DNA of 10,218 bases from Clostridium sp. CAG:964 (GCA_000435335.1 FR891332.1:43391-53608), one strand, 5' to 3'. Positions 1 through 6,738 are shown, counted from the first letter of the stretch. The notes: a model not told the origin generated them from the letters alone. Made by a program: numbers and translations.

Positions 1-650
1 GCAGCATAACACCGGATGACAGCAATACTTATAATAATGACGGCGACACCGGCAGCTCGAGTACCGACTATGATTACAATTACTACAGCAACTTTGACAG
101 TCAGGATTACGATTCCTCCGCAGGCGATATTCCTCAGGAGCAGTCAATTTATGATCCGGGTATTAGCTTTAATGAATTTGAGCAGGCTACAGACTATCAG
201 AGTGCTACCGCCTCAACCGAAAATACTGTTGGTATGTATAACAGCAACGGCAGTGACAATGCTACATTAGACTCAAATGACTGGAATGACCTTCAGCTTG
301 ACCTTAGCAAGGTTTCGTCTGACGGCACAGGGGACTTTAGCTTCATTAAAAACAACAATTCAGATAAGGACAGCAATATGACTATGCTTCTGTTTGTATT
401 TGGCGTTATTTTTGTAGTTGGTTCCTTGCTGCTTATGACATATGTTGTTGTTTCCGGTATAAAGGGAAGAAAGCTTCCGGCAGCAGGCGGAAGCTACCGC
501 AGGAAATCAGGAGCTGCTAAGGGCAGAGCTGCTGCAAGGTCAAAATCCGGCAGTGACAAAAGGGTAAAGCGTACACCGTATGTTTACGATTCCTCAAAAG
601 CACAAACCGAACAAATTGATATTAGCAAGTATTACGATAATTTTGATTAA
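1..650 (+). CDS. Partial surface protein, C-terminal part: low-complexity ectodomain, one membrane helix, basic tail
   Basis: The frame beginning at base 3 is open from the left edge to the TAA at 648-650, so the start lies outside the window; about 215 residues are visible. Visible residues 1 to about 120 are rich in Asp, Asn, Ser, Tyr and Thr and look like an unstructured extracellular stretch. Residues about 126-153 (starting MTMLLFVFGVIF) form one strong membrane helix. The remaining 60 or so residues are rich in Lys and Arg (RRK, KGRAAARSK, DKRVKR) and end in an acidic, aromatic tail (YYDNFD). By the positive-inside rule the N-terminal part is outside and the tail is in the cytoplasm, a type I arrangement. 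There is no LPXTG sorting signal, so the helix itself is the anchor. I recognise no family and assign no function; the missing N-terminus probably carries the informative domain. Its neighbour feoB is convergent and need not be related. Confidence 0.75.
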   Translation, partial: SITPDDSNTYNNDGDTGSSSTDYDYNYYSNFDSQDYDSSAGDIPQEQSIYDPGISFNEFEQATDYQSATASTENTVGMYNSNGSDNATLDSNDWNDLQLDLSKVSSDGTGDFSFIKNNNSDKDSNMTMLLFVFGVIFVVGSLLLMTYVVVSGIKGRKLPAAGGSYRRKSGAAKGRAAARSKSGSDKRVKRTPYVYDSSKAQTEQIDISKYYDNFD

Positions 651-670
651 GCAATAGGTAATACAATATT

Positions 671-708
671 TAAAAGCGGGTATGTCTCATTGGCATATCC
701 GCTCTTTA
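671..708. terminator. Bidirectional terminator between convergent genes
   Basis: AGCGGGTATG (675-684) pairs with CATATCCGCT (694-703) around a 9-base loop, with one G-T wobble; flanking TAAA and TTTA extend the stem. On the minus strand the stem is followed by a T-rich run (TTTTAAATATT), a better tail than on the plus strand. It serves the gene ending at 650 and feoB ending at 716. Confidence 0.75.
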
Positions 709-715
709 TGTTTAA

Positions 716-2758
716 TCAAAAGAAAATATTGCTTACGGTGGAGATTATAAAGCAAAGTAAAAATCCGCAAAGTAACGGAGTGAAAAACGAAACCAGCGTC
801 CATTTAAGGCTCTTTGTTTCTTTGTATATTGATATGCAGGTGGTTGAACAGGGAAAGTGCATTAGGTAAAAAACTATAACGCAAAGTGCGGTGGTTACGG
901 TCCAGCCGTTTGCAGTAAACAGCGAAAGCATTTGAGAAAGGCTGTCGGCGTCAGTTAATACGCCGGTGTTGGTGTACAGCATTATCATTATAGGTATAAC
1001 AATTTCATTTGCCGGAAAGCCCAGAATAAAGGCCGCTAAAATTATACCGTCCATTCCTAAAATACGGGCAAATGGGTCAAGAAAATTTGTGGCATAGCTT
1101 ATAAGTGATGTGTTCCCTATTTCAATATTAGCCAACAGCCATATTATAAGACCGGCAGGTGCGGCAACAACAACAGCTCTGCCCAGTACAAACAAGGTTC
1201 TGTCCAGTATACTGCGAACAATTATTTTGCCTATTTGCGGTGAACGGTAGGGCGGAAGCTCCAGAGTAAAGGAGGAGGCTTCGCCTTTTAACAAAGTAAG
1301 CGACAGCAGCTTAGACACTCCCATTGTAGCAAATACACCCAATAAAATCACAAGCATTAGTATTAAAGCGGTTAGCAGTGAGTTAAGGGGTGCGGCAGCG
1401 GTGCCGGCAAAAAATACTGTAATTATGGCTATAATAGCAGGAAATCTTCCGTTGCAGGGCATAAATGAATTTGTAATTATTGCAATAAGCCTTTCCCGAG
1501 GGGAGTCAATTATTCTGCAGCCTGTTACTCCGCAGGCGTTGCAGCCTATTCCCATACACATTGTCAGGCACTGCTTGCCGTGACAGCCTGCCCCCTTGAA
1601 CATACTGTCCATATTAAAGGCTATTCGTGGCAGATAGCCTAAATCCTCTAAAAGGGTAAACAGTGGGAAAAATATTGCCATCGGCGGCAGCATTACGGCA
1701 ACAACCCAAGCGGTTGTTTTGTATATTCCGTCCATAAGCAGGCTGACAATTACAGGGGGAGTGTTTATATATTTAAGAGCACCTGTTATTACACCGCACA
1801 GCCAATCAAAAAGCCGGCTTAACCATTGGCTCGGATAGTTCGCACCTACAATAGTAATCCAAAAAATCAGAGCAAGCAGCAAAAGCATTATAGGTATGCC
1901 CGTAAGCCTTGAGGTTAATATTTTGTCAATTTTTCTGTCACGCATATTGCAGCTTGGGTTGTGAAGTGTTACAGCCTTTTTAAATATGTATTCGCATTTT
2001 TTCATTATTGCATTTACTATGTTGTCACGAATACTTTCTTTATTGTCTGTCTGCGTAAGCTTTGTTAATACTGCGGACAATTCGGTGCTGTGGTCTGTAA
2101 GCTTACTTTTTATATAATCGTCGTTTTCAAGCAAACGCAGTGCATAGCAGCGCTTGAGCTTAGAAGATATATCCAAGCTGTCAAAAATCGGCAAAAGCTT
2201 TGAGATGCTGTGTTCTATTTCCCTGCTGTATTCAATTTTTACAGGGCTTATTTCAGTCTTGCTTTGTATTATATTTGCCACCGCTTCTTTTAACTGCTTT
2301 ATGCCCTTGCCGCTTTTTGCACACATTCCCACAACAGGCACACCCAAGCATTGCGACAGCTGTTTTATGTTTACTTCAATTTTCTTTTTTGCCGCCTCGT
2401 CAAGTAAATTAACACATACAACAACCTTGTCGGTAATCTCCAAAATTTGCAGTACAAGGTTCAGGTTACGCTCTAAGCAGGTTGCGTCCACCACTACCAC
2501 TACAGCGTCCGGCCTGTTTTCCAAAAGAAAATTTCTTGCCTGAGCCTCCTCTTTAGAGCTTACCAGCAAGGAGTATGTGCCGGGCAGGTCTGCAACGGTG
2601 TATTTATCATTGCTATATGTATATTTGCCAAAAGCACTGCTTACGGTTTTGCCCGTCCAATTACCTGTATGCTGTTTTAGTCCTGTAAGTGCATTAAACA
2701 ATGTGCTTTTGCCTACATTTGGGTTGCCTGCCAGGGCTATAATTTTTTCAGCCAACAA
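716..2758 (-). CDS. feoB: Ferrous iron transporter B (GTPase-coupled membrane protein)
   Basis: FeoB takes up Fe2+ across the cell membrane; its N-terminal domain is a G protein. Seen here: G1 GNPNVGKS (residues 11-18), switch Thr in GNWTGKTV (32-39), G3 DLPG (57-60), G4 NLLD (117-120), and a G5-like CAKSG near 146. A helical linker follows to about residue 280, then the membrane domain with gate motifs GIGCNACGVTGC...DSPRERL (about 402-423), PCNGRFP (about 433-439) and GFPANEI (about 579-585). Seven Cys lie between about 391 and 434, as in other anaerobe FeoBs. At 680 residues it is on the short side for the family but looks complete. The start is TTG at 2758, with AGGGAG six bases upstream and an in-frame TGA just before it; a second TTG follows directly. 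No feoA or feoC is visible on either side. Metal choice (Fe versus Mn) cannot be read from the sequence. Confidence 0.96.
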   Translation of the reverse strand: MLAEKIIALAGNPNVGKSTLFNALTGLKQHTGNWTGKTVSSAFGKYTYSNDKYTVADLPGTYSLLVSSKEEAQARNFLLENRPDAVVVVVDATCLERNLNLVLQILEITDKVVVCVNLLDEAAKKKIEVNIKQLSQCLGVPVVGMCAKSGKGIKQLKEAVANIIQSKTEISPVKIEYSREIEHSISKLLPIFDSLDISSKLKRCYALRLLENDDYIKSKLTDHSTELSAVLTKLTQTDNKESIRDNIVNAIMKKCEYIFKKAVTLHNPSCNMRDRKIDKILTSRLTGIPIMLLLLALIFWITIVGANYPSQWLSRLFDWLCGVITGALKYINTPPVIVSLLMDGIYKTTAWVVAVMLPPMAIFFPLFTLLEDLGYLPRIAFNMDSMFKGAGCHGKQCLTMCMGIGCNACGVTGCRIIDSPRERLIAIITNSFMPCNGRFPAIIAIITVFFAGTAAAPLNSLLTALILMLVILLGVFATMGVSKLLSLTLLKGEASSFTLELPPYRSPQIGKIIVRSILDRTLFVLGRAVVVAAPAGLIIWLLANIEIGNTSLISYATNFLDPFARILGMDGIILAAFILGFPANEIVIPIMIMLYTNTGVLTDADSLSQMLSLFTANGWTVTTALCVIVFYLMHFPCSTTCISIYKETKSLKWTLVSFFTPLLCGFLLCFIISTVSNIFF

Positions 2759-2764
2759 TCCTCA

Positions 2765-2770
2765 CTCCCT
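2765..2770 (-). promoter_or_regulatory. Ribosome binding site fixing the TTG start of feoB
   Basis: On the minus strand AGGGAG lies six bases before TTG at 2758. No ATG or GTG in that frame lies between it and the upstream stop, so the site supports the non-ATG start. Confidence 0.7.
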
Positions 2771-2840
2771 TTTTCGGTGTTTGGGCATTGGTTAAAGCGG
2801 TATATAAAAAACAGTGTTTCGGTTTAAGCCAAGCCCTAAA

Positions 2841-2858
2841 GCAACGCATAAGCGTTGC
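2841..2858 (-). promoter_or_regulatory. 7-bp perfect hairpin at the 5' end of the feoB leader
   Basis: GCAACGC, a 4-base loop, then GCGTTGC. Read on the minus strand it starts about five bases after the predicted feoB transcription start and about 85 bases before the TTG. There is no following T-run, so it is not a terminator on either strand. It could be an operator dyad or a 5' stabilising hairpin; it does not resemble a Fur box. Confidence 0.4.
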
Positions 2859-2869
2859 CGCCGCACATT

Positions 2870-2899
2870 TTTATAGTCTTAATATTTGGCTATTTACAA
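2870..2899 (-). promoter_or_regulatory. Predicted feoB promoter
   Basis: Minus strand TTGTAA (2899-2894), 18-base spacer, TATAAA (2875-2870). This predicts a start near 2863 and a leader of about 105 bases. The -35 is imperfect; confidence rests on position and spacing. Confidence 0.45.
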
Positions 2900-2949
2900 A
2901 ATATGCCGCAGGGTTAGCTTTAGTTACAAATTTAAGTCGGATTTTTTTG

Positions 2950-2978
2950 TTGACAAACCGGTATTTTTAATGTAGAAT
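2950..2978 (+). promoter_or_regulatory. Strong sigma-A type promoter of the thi operon
   Basis: A perfect TTGACA (2950-2955) is followed by a 17-base spacer and TAGAAT (2973-2978), with a T-rich tract just upstream of the -35. The predicted start is about 2985, only about six bases before the leader hairpin begins, so a promoter this strong is probably controlled after initiation. Confidence 0.8.
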
Positions 2979-2990
2979 ATTGCTAGATTG

Positions 2991-3051
2991 GAAGGTTCCA
3001 TGAAGGGGTACACCACCACGGGTGTAGACTTTTGTGGAGCTTTTTTCTTTT
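2991..3051 (+). terminator. thi leader: compact hairpin with U-tract (candidate attenuator or riboswitch)
   Basis: The outer stem pairs 2995-3006 with 3029-3040 (12 continuous pairs including wobbles) and can continue into the T-run as 2991-2994 with 3041-3044. A 2x2 purine internal loop (GG/GA) follows, then a perfect 6-bp inner stem TACACC/GGTGTA (3009-3014 with 3021-3026) closed by the loop ACCACG. TTTTTTCTTTT follows at once. This is a strong intrinsic terminator shape about 140 bases ahead of thiS. UGGA/UCCA (2989-2992 with 2997-3000) is a small competing hairpin that would break the base of the stem. TPP riboswitch core sequences (CUGAGA, and an ACCUGAUCUGGAUAAUGC-like stretch) are absent. 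From memory, a candidate cis-regulatory RNA called the thiS motif has been described in Firmicutes; whether this is one cannot be decided here. Confidence 0.7.
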
Positions 3052-3053
3052 GT

Positions 3054-3097
3054 ACAAATATATGTTCGTGCAAAGAGGCTTAACGAAATATATTTGT
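3054..3097 (+). promoter_or_regulatory. Second leader hairpin just upstream of the thiS ribosome site
   Basis: ACAAATATAT (3054-3063) pairs perfectly with ATATATTTGT (3088-3097). After a bulged G, TTCGT (3065-3069) pairs with ACGAA (3083-3087), leaving a 13-base purine-rich loop. It ends eight bases before AAGGAG (3106-3111). It has no T-run after it, so it is more likely to affect translation or RNA stability than termination. Confidence 0.55.
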
Positions 3098-3123
3098 TTA
3101 ACAGCAAGGAGTGATTAATCTAT

Positions 3124-3318
3124 ATGATAACAGTAAACGGCAAAAGTGTGCGGCTTACTAAGTGTAATTTAAACGAATATTTAAAGGAACAGGGCTACAA
3201 TACCCAAAGAGTTGTGGCAGAGCTTAACGGTAAAATAATACCTAAAAGCGAATACGAAAACACAGCTTTAAAGGAGGGCGATGTGCTTGAGGTTTTGTCC
3301 TTTGTAGGCGGAGGCTAA
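3124..3318 (+). CDS. thiS: Sulfur carrier protein ThiS
   Basis: A 64-residue beta-grasp (ubiquitin-fold) protein whose C-terminal glycine is adenylated by ThiF and then converted to a thiocarboxylate, the sulfur donor for the thiazole ring. The start MITVNGK and the end LSFVGGG are typical; Bacillus ThiS also ends in VGGG. Length matches the family. AAGGAG (3106-3111) is 12 bases from the ATG, a rather wide gap that may reflect control by the leader. It is the first gene of the thi operon, and thiF starts two bases after its last base. The codons for its terminal glycines contain the GGAGG that serves thiF. Confidence 0.95.
   Translation: MITVNGKSVRLTKCNLNEYLKEQGYNTQRVVAELNGKIIPKSEYENTALKEGDVLEVLSFVGGG
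3310..3314 (+). promoter_or_regulatory. thiF ribosome site inside the ThiS glycine tail codons
   Basis: GGAGG spans the last three Gly codons of thiS and lies five bases before the thiF ATG at 3320. The essential glycine tail of ThiS and initiation of its partner ThiF are thus written in the same bases. Confidence 0.75.
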
Positions 3319-3319
3319 T

Positions 3320-4126
3320 ATGAATATAACCTTAAACGGAGAGAGCCATGCTACTAACGCCTGCTGTGTAAGTGCGCTGTCGGAGAAAAGTCCTTTTACC
3401 TCGGAGTGGGTGGTAATTATAAACGGCTTTCAGATTAGTGAGGATACGCCTATAAAAGACGGCGACAGCGTGTTTATAATACCAAGGGGTACGCTCCCAA
3501 ACAAGGAACAGCTCGAGGCAATGCTTACGGCACGGCACACTCCTAAGGTTCACGATAAGGTAAAAAGGGCAAGCGTTGCTGTAATGGGCCTAGGCGGACT
3601 CGGCTCTAACATAGCACTGCAGCTGGCACGAACAGGTGTGGGCAGTTTGCACTTAATTGATTATGATGTTGTAGAGCCAAGCAACCTAAACAGACAGCAG
3701 TATATGATTAAGCATTTAGGTATGCTGAAAACAGAGGCGTTAAAGGAGCAAATTCAACAGGTGAACCCATATGTAAATGTAAAAACTACAGCAGTAAGGC
3801 TAACTGAGGATAATATTATTGATTATGTCAGGCACAGCGATATTATTTGCGAGGCGTTTGACAAACCGGAGTGCAAGGCTATGGCTGTAAATGCGGTTTT
3901 GGAGAATTTACCCGATAAATATATTGTGGCGTCCTCGGGTATGGCAGGGCTTGAAAGCAGTAATGCCATAACTACAAGAAAAATAGGAAGTCACTTGTAC
4001 ATATGCGGCGACGGTGTAACCGCAGCAAGGCAGGGCTGTGGGCTTATGGCACCAAGGGTAAGTATATGTGCAGGACATATGGCAAATATGATTTTAAGAA
4101 TAATTACAGGAAATTATGATGTTTAA
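3320..4126 (+). CDS. thiF: ThiS adenylyltransferase ThiF with an N-terminal ThiS-like domain
   Basis: An E1-like enzyme that uses ATP to adenylate the ThiS C-terminus before sulfur transfer. Residues 1 to about 58 (MNITLNGE ... VVIINGFQI ... IKDGDSVFIIPRG) look like a ThiS/ubiquitin-type domain without a di-glycine end, joined to the enzyme. The catalytic part has the nucleotide loop GLGGLGSN (90-97), acidic DYD (114-116), SNLNRQQ (121-127, with the conserved Arg125), Lys137 and EAFD (178-181). The C-terminal part has CGDGVTAARQGCGLMAPRV. The paired CxxC zinc motifs of E. coli ThiF are absent. This matches the shorter clostridial ThiF type, for which an N-terminal ThiS-like ubiquitin domain is known. 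It lies directly after thiS and is translated from GGAGG in the thiS tail. Confidence 0.93.
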   Translation: MNITLNGESHATNACCVSALSEKSPFTSEWVVIINGFQISEDTPIKDGDSVFIIPRGTLPNKEQLEAMLTARHTPKVHDKVKRASVAVMGLGGLGSNIALQLARTGVGSLHLIDYDVVEPSNLNRQQYMIKHLGMLKTEALKEQIQQVNPYVNVKTTAVRLTEDNIIDYVRHSDIICEAFDKPECKAMAVNAVLENLPDKYIVASSGMAGLESSNAITTRKIGSHLYICGDGVTAARQGCGLMAPRVSICAGHMANMILRIITGNYDV

Positions 4127-4147
4127 TTTTGAAAGGAAGAAATAGTT

Positions 4148-4918
4148 ATGAACAACGATAAGTTTATTTTAGGCGGACACGAGTTTAATTCAAGATTTAT
4201 ACTGGGCTCGGGAAAATATTCACTGGATTTAATAAAAGCCGCTGTAGAAAATGCAGGTGCAGAGATTATTACTCTGGCTCTTAGAAGGGCGGTTACAGGC
4301 AATGTGGAAAATATTTTGGACTATATTCCAAAGGGCGTTACACTGCTGCCAAATACCTCGGGAGCAAGAAATGCCGATGAGGCTGTAAGAATAGCAAGAA
4401 TTGCCCGTGAGGCGGGCTGCGGAGATTTTGTAAAGGTGGAGGTAATAGGTGACTCTAAATATTTGCTTCCTGACAATTACGAAACCTGCAAGGCAACAGA
4501 AATTCTTGCAAAGGAGGGCTTTGTGGTTATGCCGTATATGTACCCTGACCTTTATGCGGCCAGAGCACTTGCAAATGCAGGTGCGGCCTGCATTATGCCG
4601 CTGGGTGCTCCTATAGGCTCAAACAAGGGACTGTGCACAAAGGATTTTATAAGAATACTCATTGACGAAATCGACCTGCCTGTAATTGTTGACGCAGGCA
4701 TAGGCAGACCGTCACAGGCGTGTGAGGCTATGGAGTTGGGTGCAGATGCAGTTATGGCAAATACTGCTATAGCAACAGCCGGAAACATTACAGCTATGGC
4801 AGAAGCATTTAAAAATGCTATTGTAGCCGGCAGGCTGGCATATTTGGCAGGTATGGGCAGAGTTCTTGAAAATTCCGCCTCTGCTTCGTCACCGCTTACA
4901 GGCTTTTTGCAGGACTAA
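4148..4918 (+). CDS. thiG: Thiazole synthase ThiG
   Basis: A TIM-barrel enzyme that joins 1-deoxyxylulose 5-phosphate, dehydroglycine and sulfur from ThiS thiocarboxylate into the thiazole phosphate. The Schiff-base lysine is Lys96 in FVKVEVIGD. Phosphate-binding loops PLGAPIGSNKG (151-161), DAGIGRP (182-188) and NTAIA (205-209) are present, as is the family's opening GGHEFNSRFILGSGKY. At 256 residues it has the usual length. An AGGA (4134-4137) lies about ten bases before the ATG. The gap to thiF is 21 bases and to thiH 15 bases, so one transcript is expected. With ThiH next door, the dehydroglycine here comes from tyrosine. Confidence 0.97.
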   Translation: MNNDKFILGGHEFNSRFILGSGKYSLDLIKAAVENAGAEIITLALRRAVTGNVENILDYIPKGVTLLPNTSGARNADEAVRIARIAREAGCGDFVKVEVIGDSKYLLPDNYETCKATEILAKEGFVVMPYMYPDLYAARALANAGAACIMPLGAPIGSNKGLCTKDFIRILIDEIDLPVIVDAGIGRPSQACEAMELGADAVMANTAIATAGNITAMAEAFKNAIVAGRLAYLAGMGRVLENSASASSPLTGFLQD

Positions 4919-4933
4919 TCTAAGGGGGATATT

Positions 4934-6100
4934 ATGAATACAGAAAATACAGAAAAGCTAACCGACCATATGAAATATATGGAGGGTATGGAGGACATAG
5001 GCTCCGAGATTATGGACGAGGTTATAGCCCAGATGAACAGCTTTGATTATAACGCATATACTGAGGCAGATGTTAAAAAGGCACTTGCAAAAGATGTGCT
5101 GTCACCGGAGGATTTTAAGGCGTTGCTTTCACCGGCGGCTTTACCTTTGCTGGAGGACATTGCACAAAGGGCAAAGGCTGAAACCAGAAAGCACTTTGGC
5201 AATTCGGTATATATGTTTACACCCTTGTATATAGCAAATTACTGTGAAAATTACTGCATTTACTGTGGTTTTAACTGCCACAACAAAATTAAGCGTGCTA
5301 TGCTGACAATGGAGCAGGTTGAAAAGGAAATGCAAACTATTGCAGAAACAGGCTTGCAGGAAATTTTAATTCTTACAGGTGAAAGCAGAGCGAAAAGCGA
5401 TGTTAAATATATAGGCGAGGCCTGTAAAATAGCATCTAAATATTTTAAGGTGGTTGGGGTAGAGGTATACCCTATGAACAGTGACGAATACGCCTATCTG
5501 CATAGCTGCGGCGTTGATTTTGTTACCGTGTTCCAAGAAACATATAATTCAGACAAATACGCAACACTTCACCTTGCAGGTCGTAAAAGAATATTCCCTT
5601 ACCGCTTTAATACACAGGAAAGAGCCTTAAAGGGAGGCATTAGGGGAGTAGGCTTTGCGGCACTTTTAGGCTTGGACGATTTCAGAAAGGACGCCTTTGC
5701 AACAGGCTACCACGCATATTTACTACAGCGTAAGTACCCATATGCAGAAATTGCCTTTTCCTGCCCACGGTTAAGACCTATTATTAATAATGATAAAATT
5801 AATCCAAAGGATGTACACCAAAGACAGCTTTTGCAGATAATTTGTGCTTACAGAATATTTATGCCGTTTGCAAATATTACAATATCCAGCCGAGAATGTG
5901 CTGAATTCAGAGATAATATTATTCAAATTGCGGCTACTAAAACCTCTGCCGGAGTTAATGTAGGCATTGGAGCACACAGCGGTCAGCAGCAGGGTGACGA
6001 ACAGTTTGAAATTGATGACGGACGCTCCGTAAAGGAAATGTATGATATGATAAAATCAAAGGGTATGCAGCCTGTAATGAGTGACTACATATATGTGTAA
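4934..6100 (+). CDS. thiH: 2-iminoacetate synthase ThiH (radical SAM tyrosine lyase)
   Basis: Cleaves tyrosine to dehydroglycine (2-iminoacetate) and p-cresol using S-adenosylmethionine and a [4Fe-4S] cluster, feeding ThiG. The cluster motif CxxxCxxC is Cys104, Cys108 and Cys111 in CENYCIYCGFN, followed by NKIKRAML as in E. coli ThiH. The C-terminal end reads HSGQQQGDEQFEIDDGRS then PVMSDYI, typical of ThiH. At 388 residues it fits ThiH; the related HydG is longer and carries an extra C-terminal cluster motif that is not seen here. AAGGGGG (about 4921-4927) lies six bases before the ATG. ThiH is oxygen-sensitive, which supports an anaerobic host. Its stop overlaps the start of tenI. Confidence 0.96.
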   Translation: MNTENTEKLTDHMKYMEGMEDIGSEIMDEVIAQMNSFDYNAYTEADVKKALAKDVLSPEDFKALLSPAALPLLEDIAQRAKAETRKHFGNSVYMFTPLYIANYCENYCIYCGFNCHNKIKRAMLTMEQVEKEMQTIAETGLQEILILTGESRAKSDVKYIGEACKIASKYFKVVGVEVYPMNSDEYAYLHSCGVDFVTVFQETYNSDKYATLHLAGRKRIFPYRFNTQERALKGGIRGVGFAALLGLDDFRKDAFATGYHAYLLQRKYPYAEIAFSCPRLRPIINNDKINPKDVHQRQLLQIICAYRIFMPFANITISSRECAEFRDNIIQIAATKTSAGVNVGIGAHSGQQQGDEQFEIDDGRSVKEMYDMIKSKGMQPVMSDYIYV

Positions 6101-6680
6101 AATACTGTGTATAACCAACAGCAGCTCCTGTAAATACGATTTTTTAAGCCATATAAAAACCCTTGCACAGAGCAGGCTTTGCGGTATTGTACTGCGGGAA
6201 AAGCATTTAACAAGTGAGCAGTACTGTAAGCTTGCAAAAGAGGTTATAAGCATATGCCGCTGTTACAATATGCCTGTAATTCTGCACAGCTTTGTAGATG
6301 TGGCACTGCACCTTGAGCATAAGGCAATACATCTGCCTATGAGCGTGCTGGAAAATGAAAGCCAAAGGCTAAGTAGCTTTTCGACTATCGGTGCTTCTGT
6401 ACACAGTGCAGAGCAGGCAAAGCGGGCTGAAAGCCTGGGGGCAAGCTATATAACCTATGGTCATATATTTGCAACCGACTGTAAAAAGGGCTTGCCGCCT
6501 AGGGGGGCAGACAGCATTGCACAGGTAGTAAAAAGCGTTCAAATTCCCGTATATCCGTTAGGAGGAATAAACCAAAGCAATTACCGCCTTGTGTTAAAGC
6601 AGGGGGCAGAGGGCTTTGCGGTAATGAGCGGCCTTATGACCGAAAGCTATCCCGAAATACTGAATTTGGCAAGCCTTTAA
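6093..6680 (+). CDS. tenI: Thiazole tautomerase TenI
   Basis: A ThiE-like TIM barrel that aromatises the ThiG product to the thiazole carboxylate phosphate. I call it TenI and not thiamin phosphate synthase ThiE because it has YGHIFATDCKKGLPPRG (122-138), matching Bacillus TenI (GHVF.TDCKKGL..RG, with the catalytic His at the same place, here His124). ThiE has a GP.FPT.TK pattern there. It has HLP (80-82) where ThiE has HLGQ, and HSFVDVAL where ThiE has INDR. Phosphate-site GGI (157-159) and AVMSG (176-180) are kept. I chose ATG 6093, which overlaps the thiH stop (ATGTGTAA) and aligns with the Bacillus start; GTG 6081 is an in-frame alternative. No clear ribosome site is seen, so translation is probably coupled to thiH. 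Automatic annotation may call it thiE. Confidence 0.87.
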   Translation: MCKILCITNSSSCKYDFLSHIKTLAQSRLCGIVLREKHLTSEQYCKLAKEVISICRCYNMPVILHSFVDVALHLEHKAIHLPMSVLENESQRLSSFSTIGASVHSAEQAKRAESLGASYITYGHIFATDCKKGLPPRGADSIAQVVKSVQIPVYPLGGINQSNYRLVLKQGAEGFAVMSGLMTESYPEILNLASL

Positions 6681-6708
6681 AAGAATAAAAAGTATAATAA
6701 GAAATATG

Positions 6709-6738
6709 TTGAAAAAAGAAACGGTTCTGTGTTATAAT
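6709..6738 (+). promoter_or_regulatory. Promoter of the ClC/K+ channel genes, embedded in the thi terminator
   Basis: TTGAAA (6709-6714), 18-base spacer, perfect TATAAT (6733-6738). The predicted start, about 6745, falls in the loop of the terminator hairpin, so the new transcript lacks the left arm and cannot form it. The leader to the TTG at 6831 is about 85 bases. Confidence 0.65.

Noticed and set aside
16..270. Open frame on the plus strand at the left edge
   Set aside because: It lies in another frame over the partial surface-protein gene, has no ribosome site, and its composition is that of a shadow frame.
2985..3123. TPP riboswitch ahead of thiS
   Set aside because: Expected from the genes, but neither conserved core sequence nor the two-arm fold is visible; the leader is dominated by two simple hairpins.
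6081..6092. GTG at 6081 as the tenI start
   Set aside because: It has no better ribosome site, adds four residues not matching the Bacillus TenI N-terminus, and ATG 6093 makes the usual short overlap with the thiH stop. It cannot be fully excluded.
4934..6100. HydG (hydrogenase maturation) instead of ThiH
   Set aside because: HydG is a close relative, but this protein is shorter, lacks the C-terminal second cluster motif, and sits between thiG and tenI.
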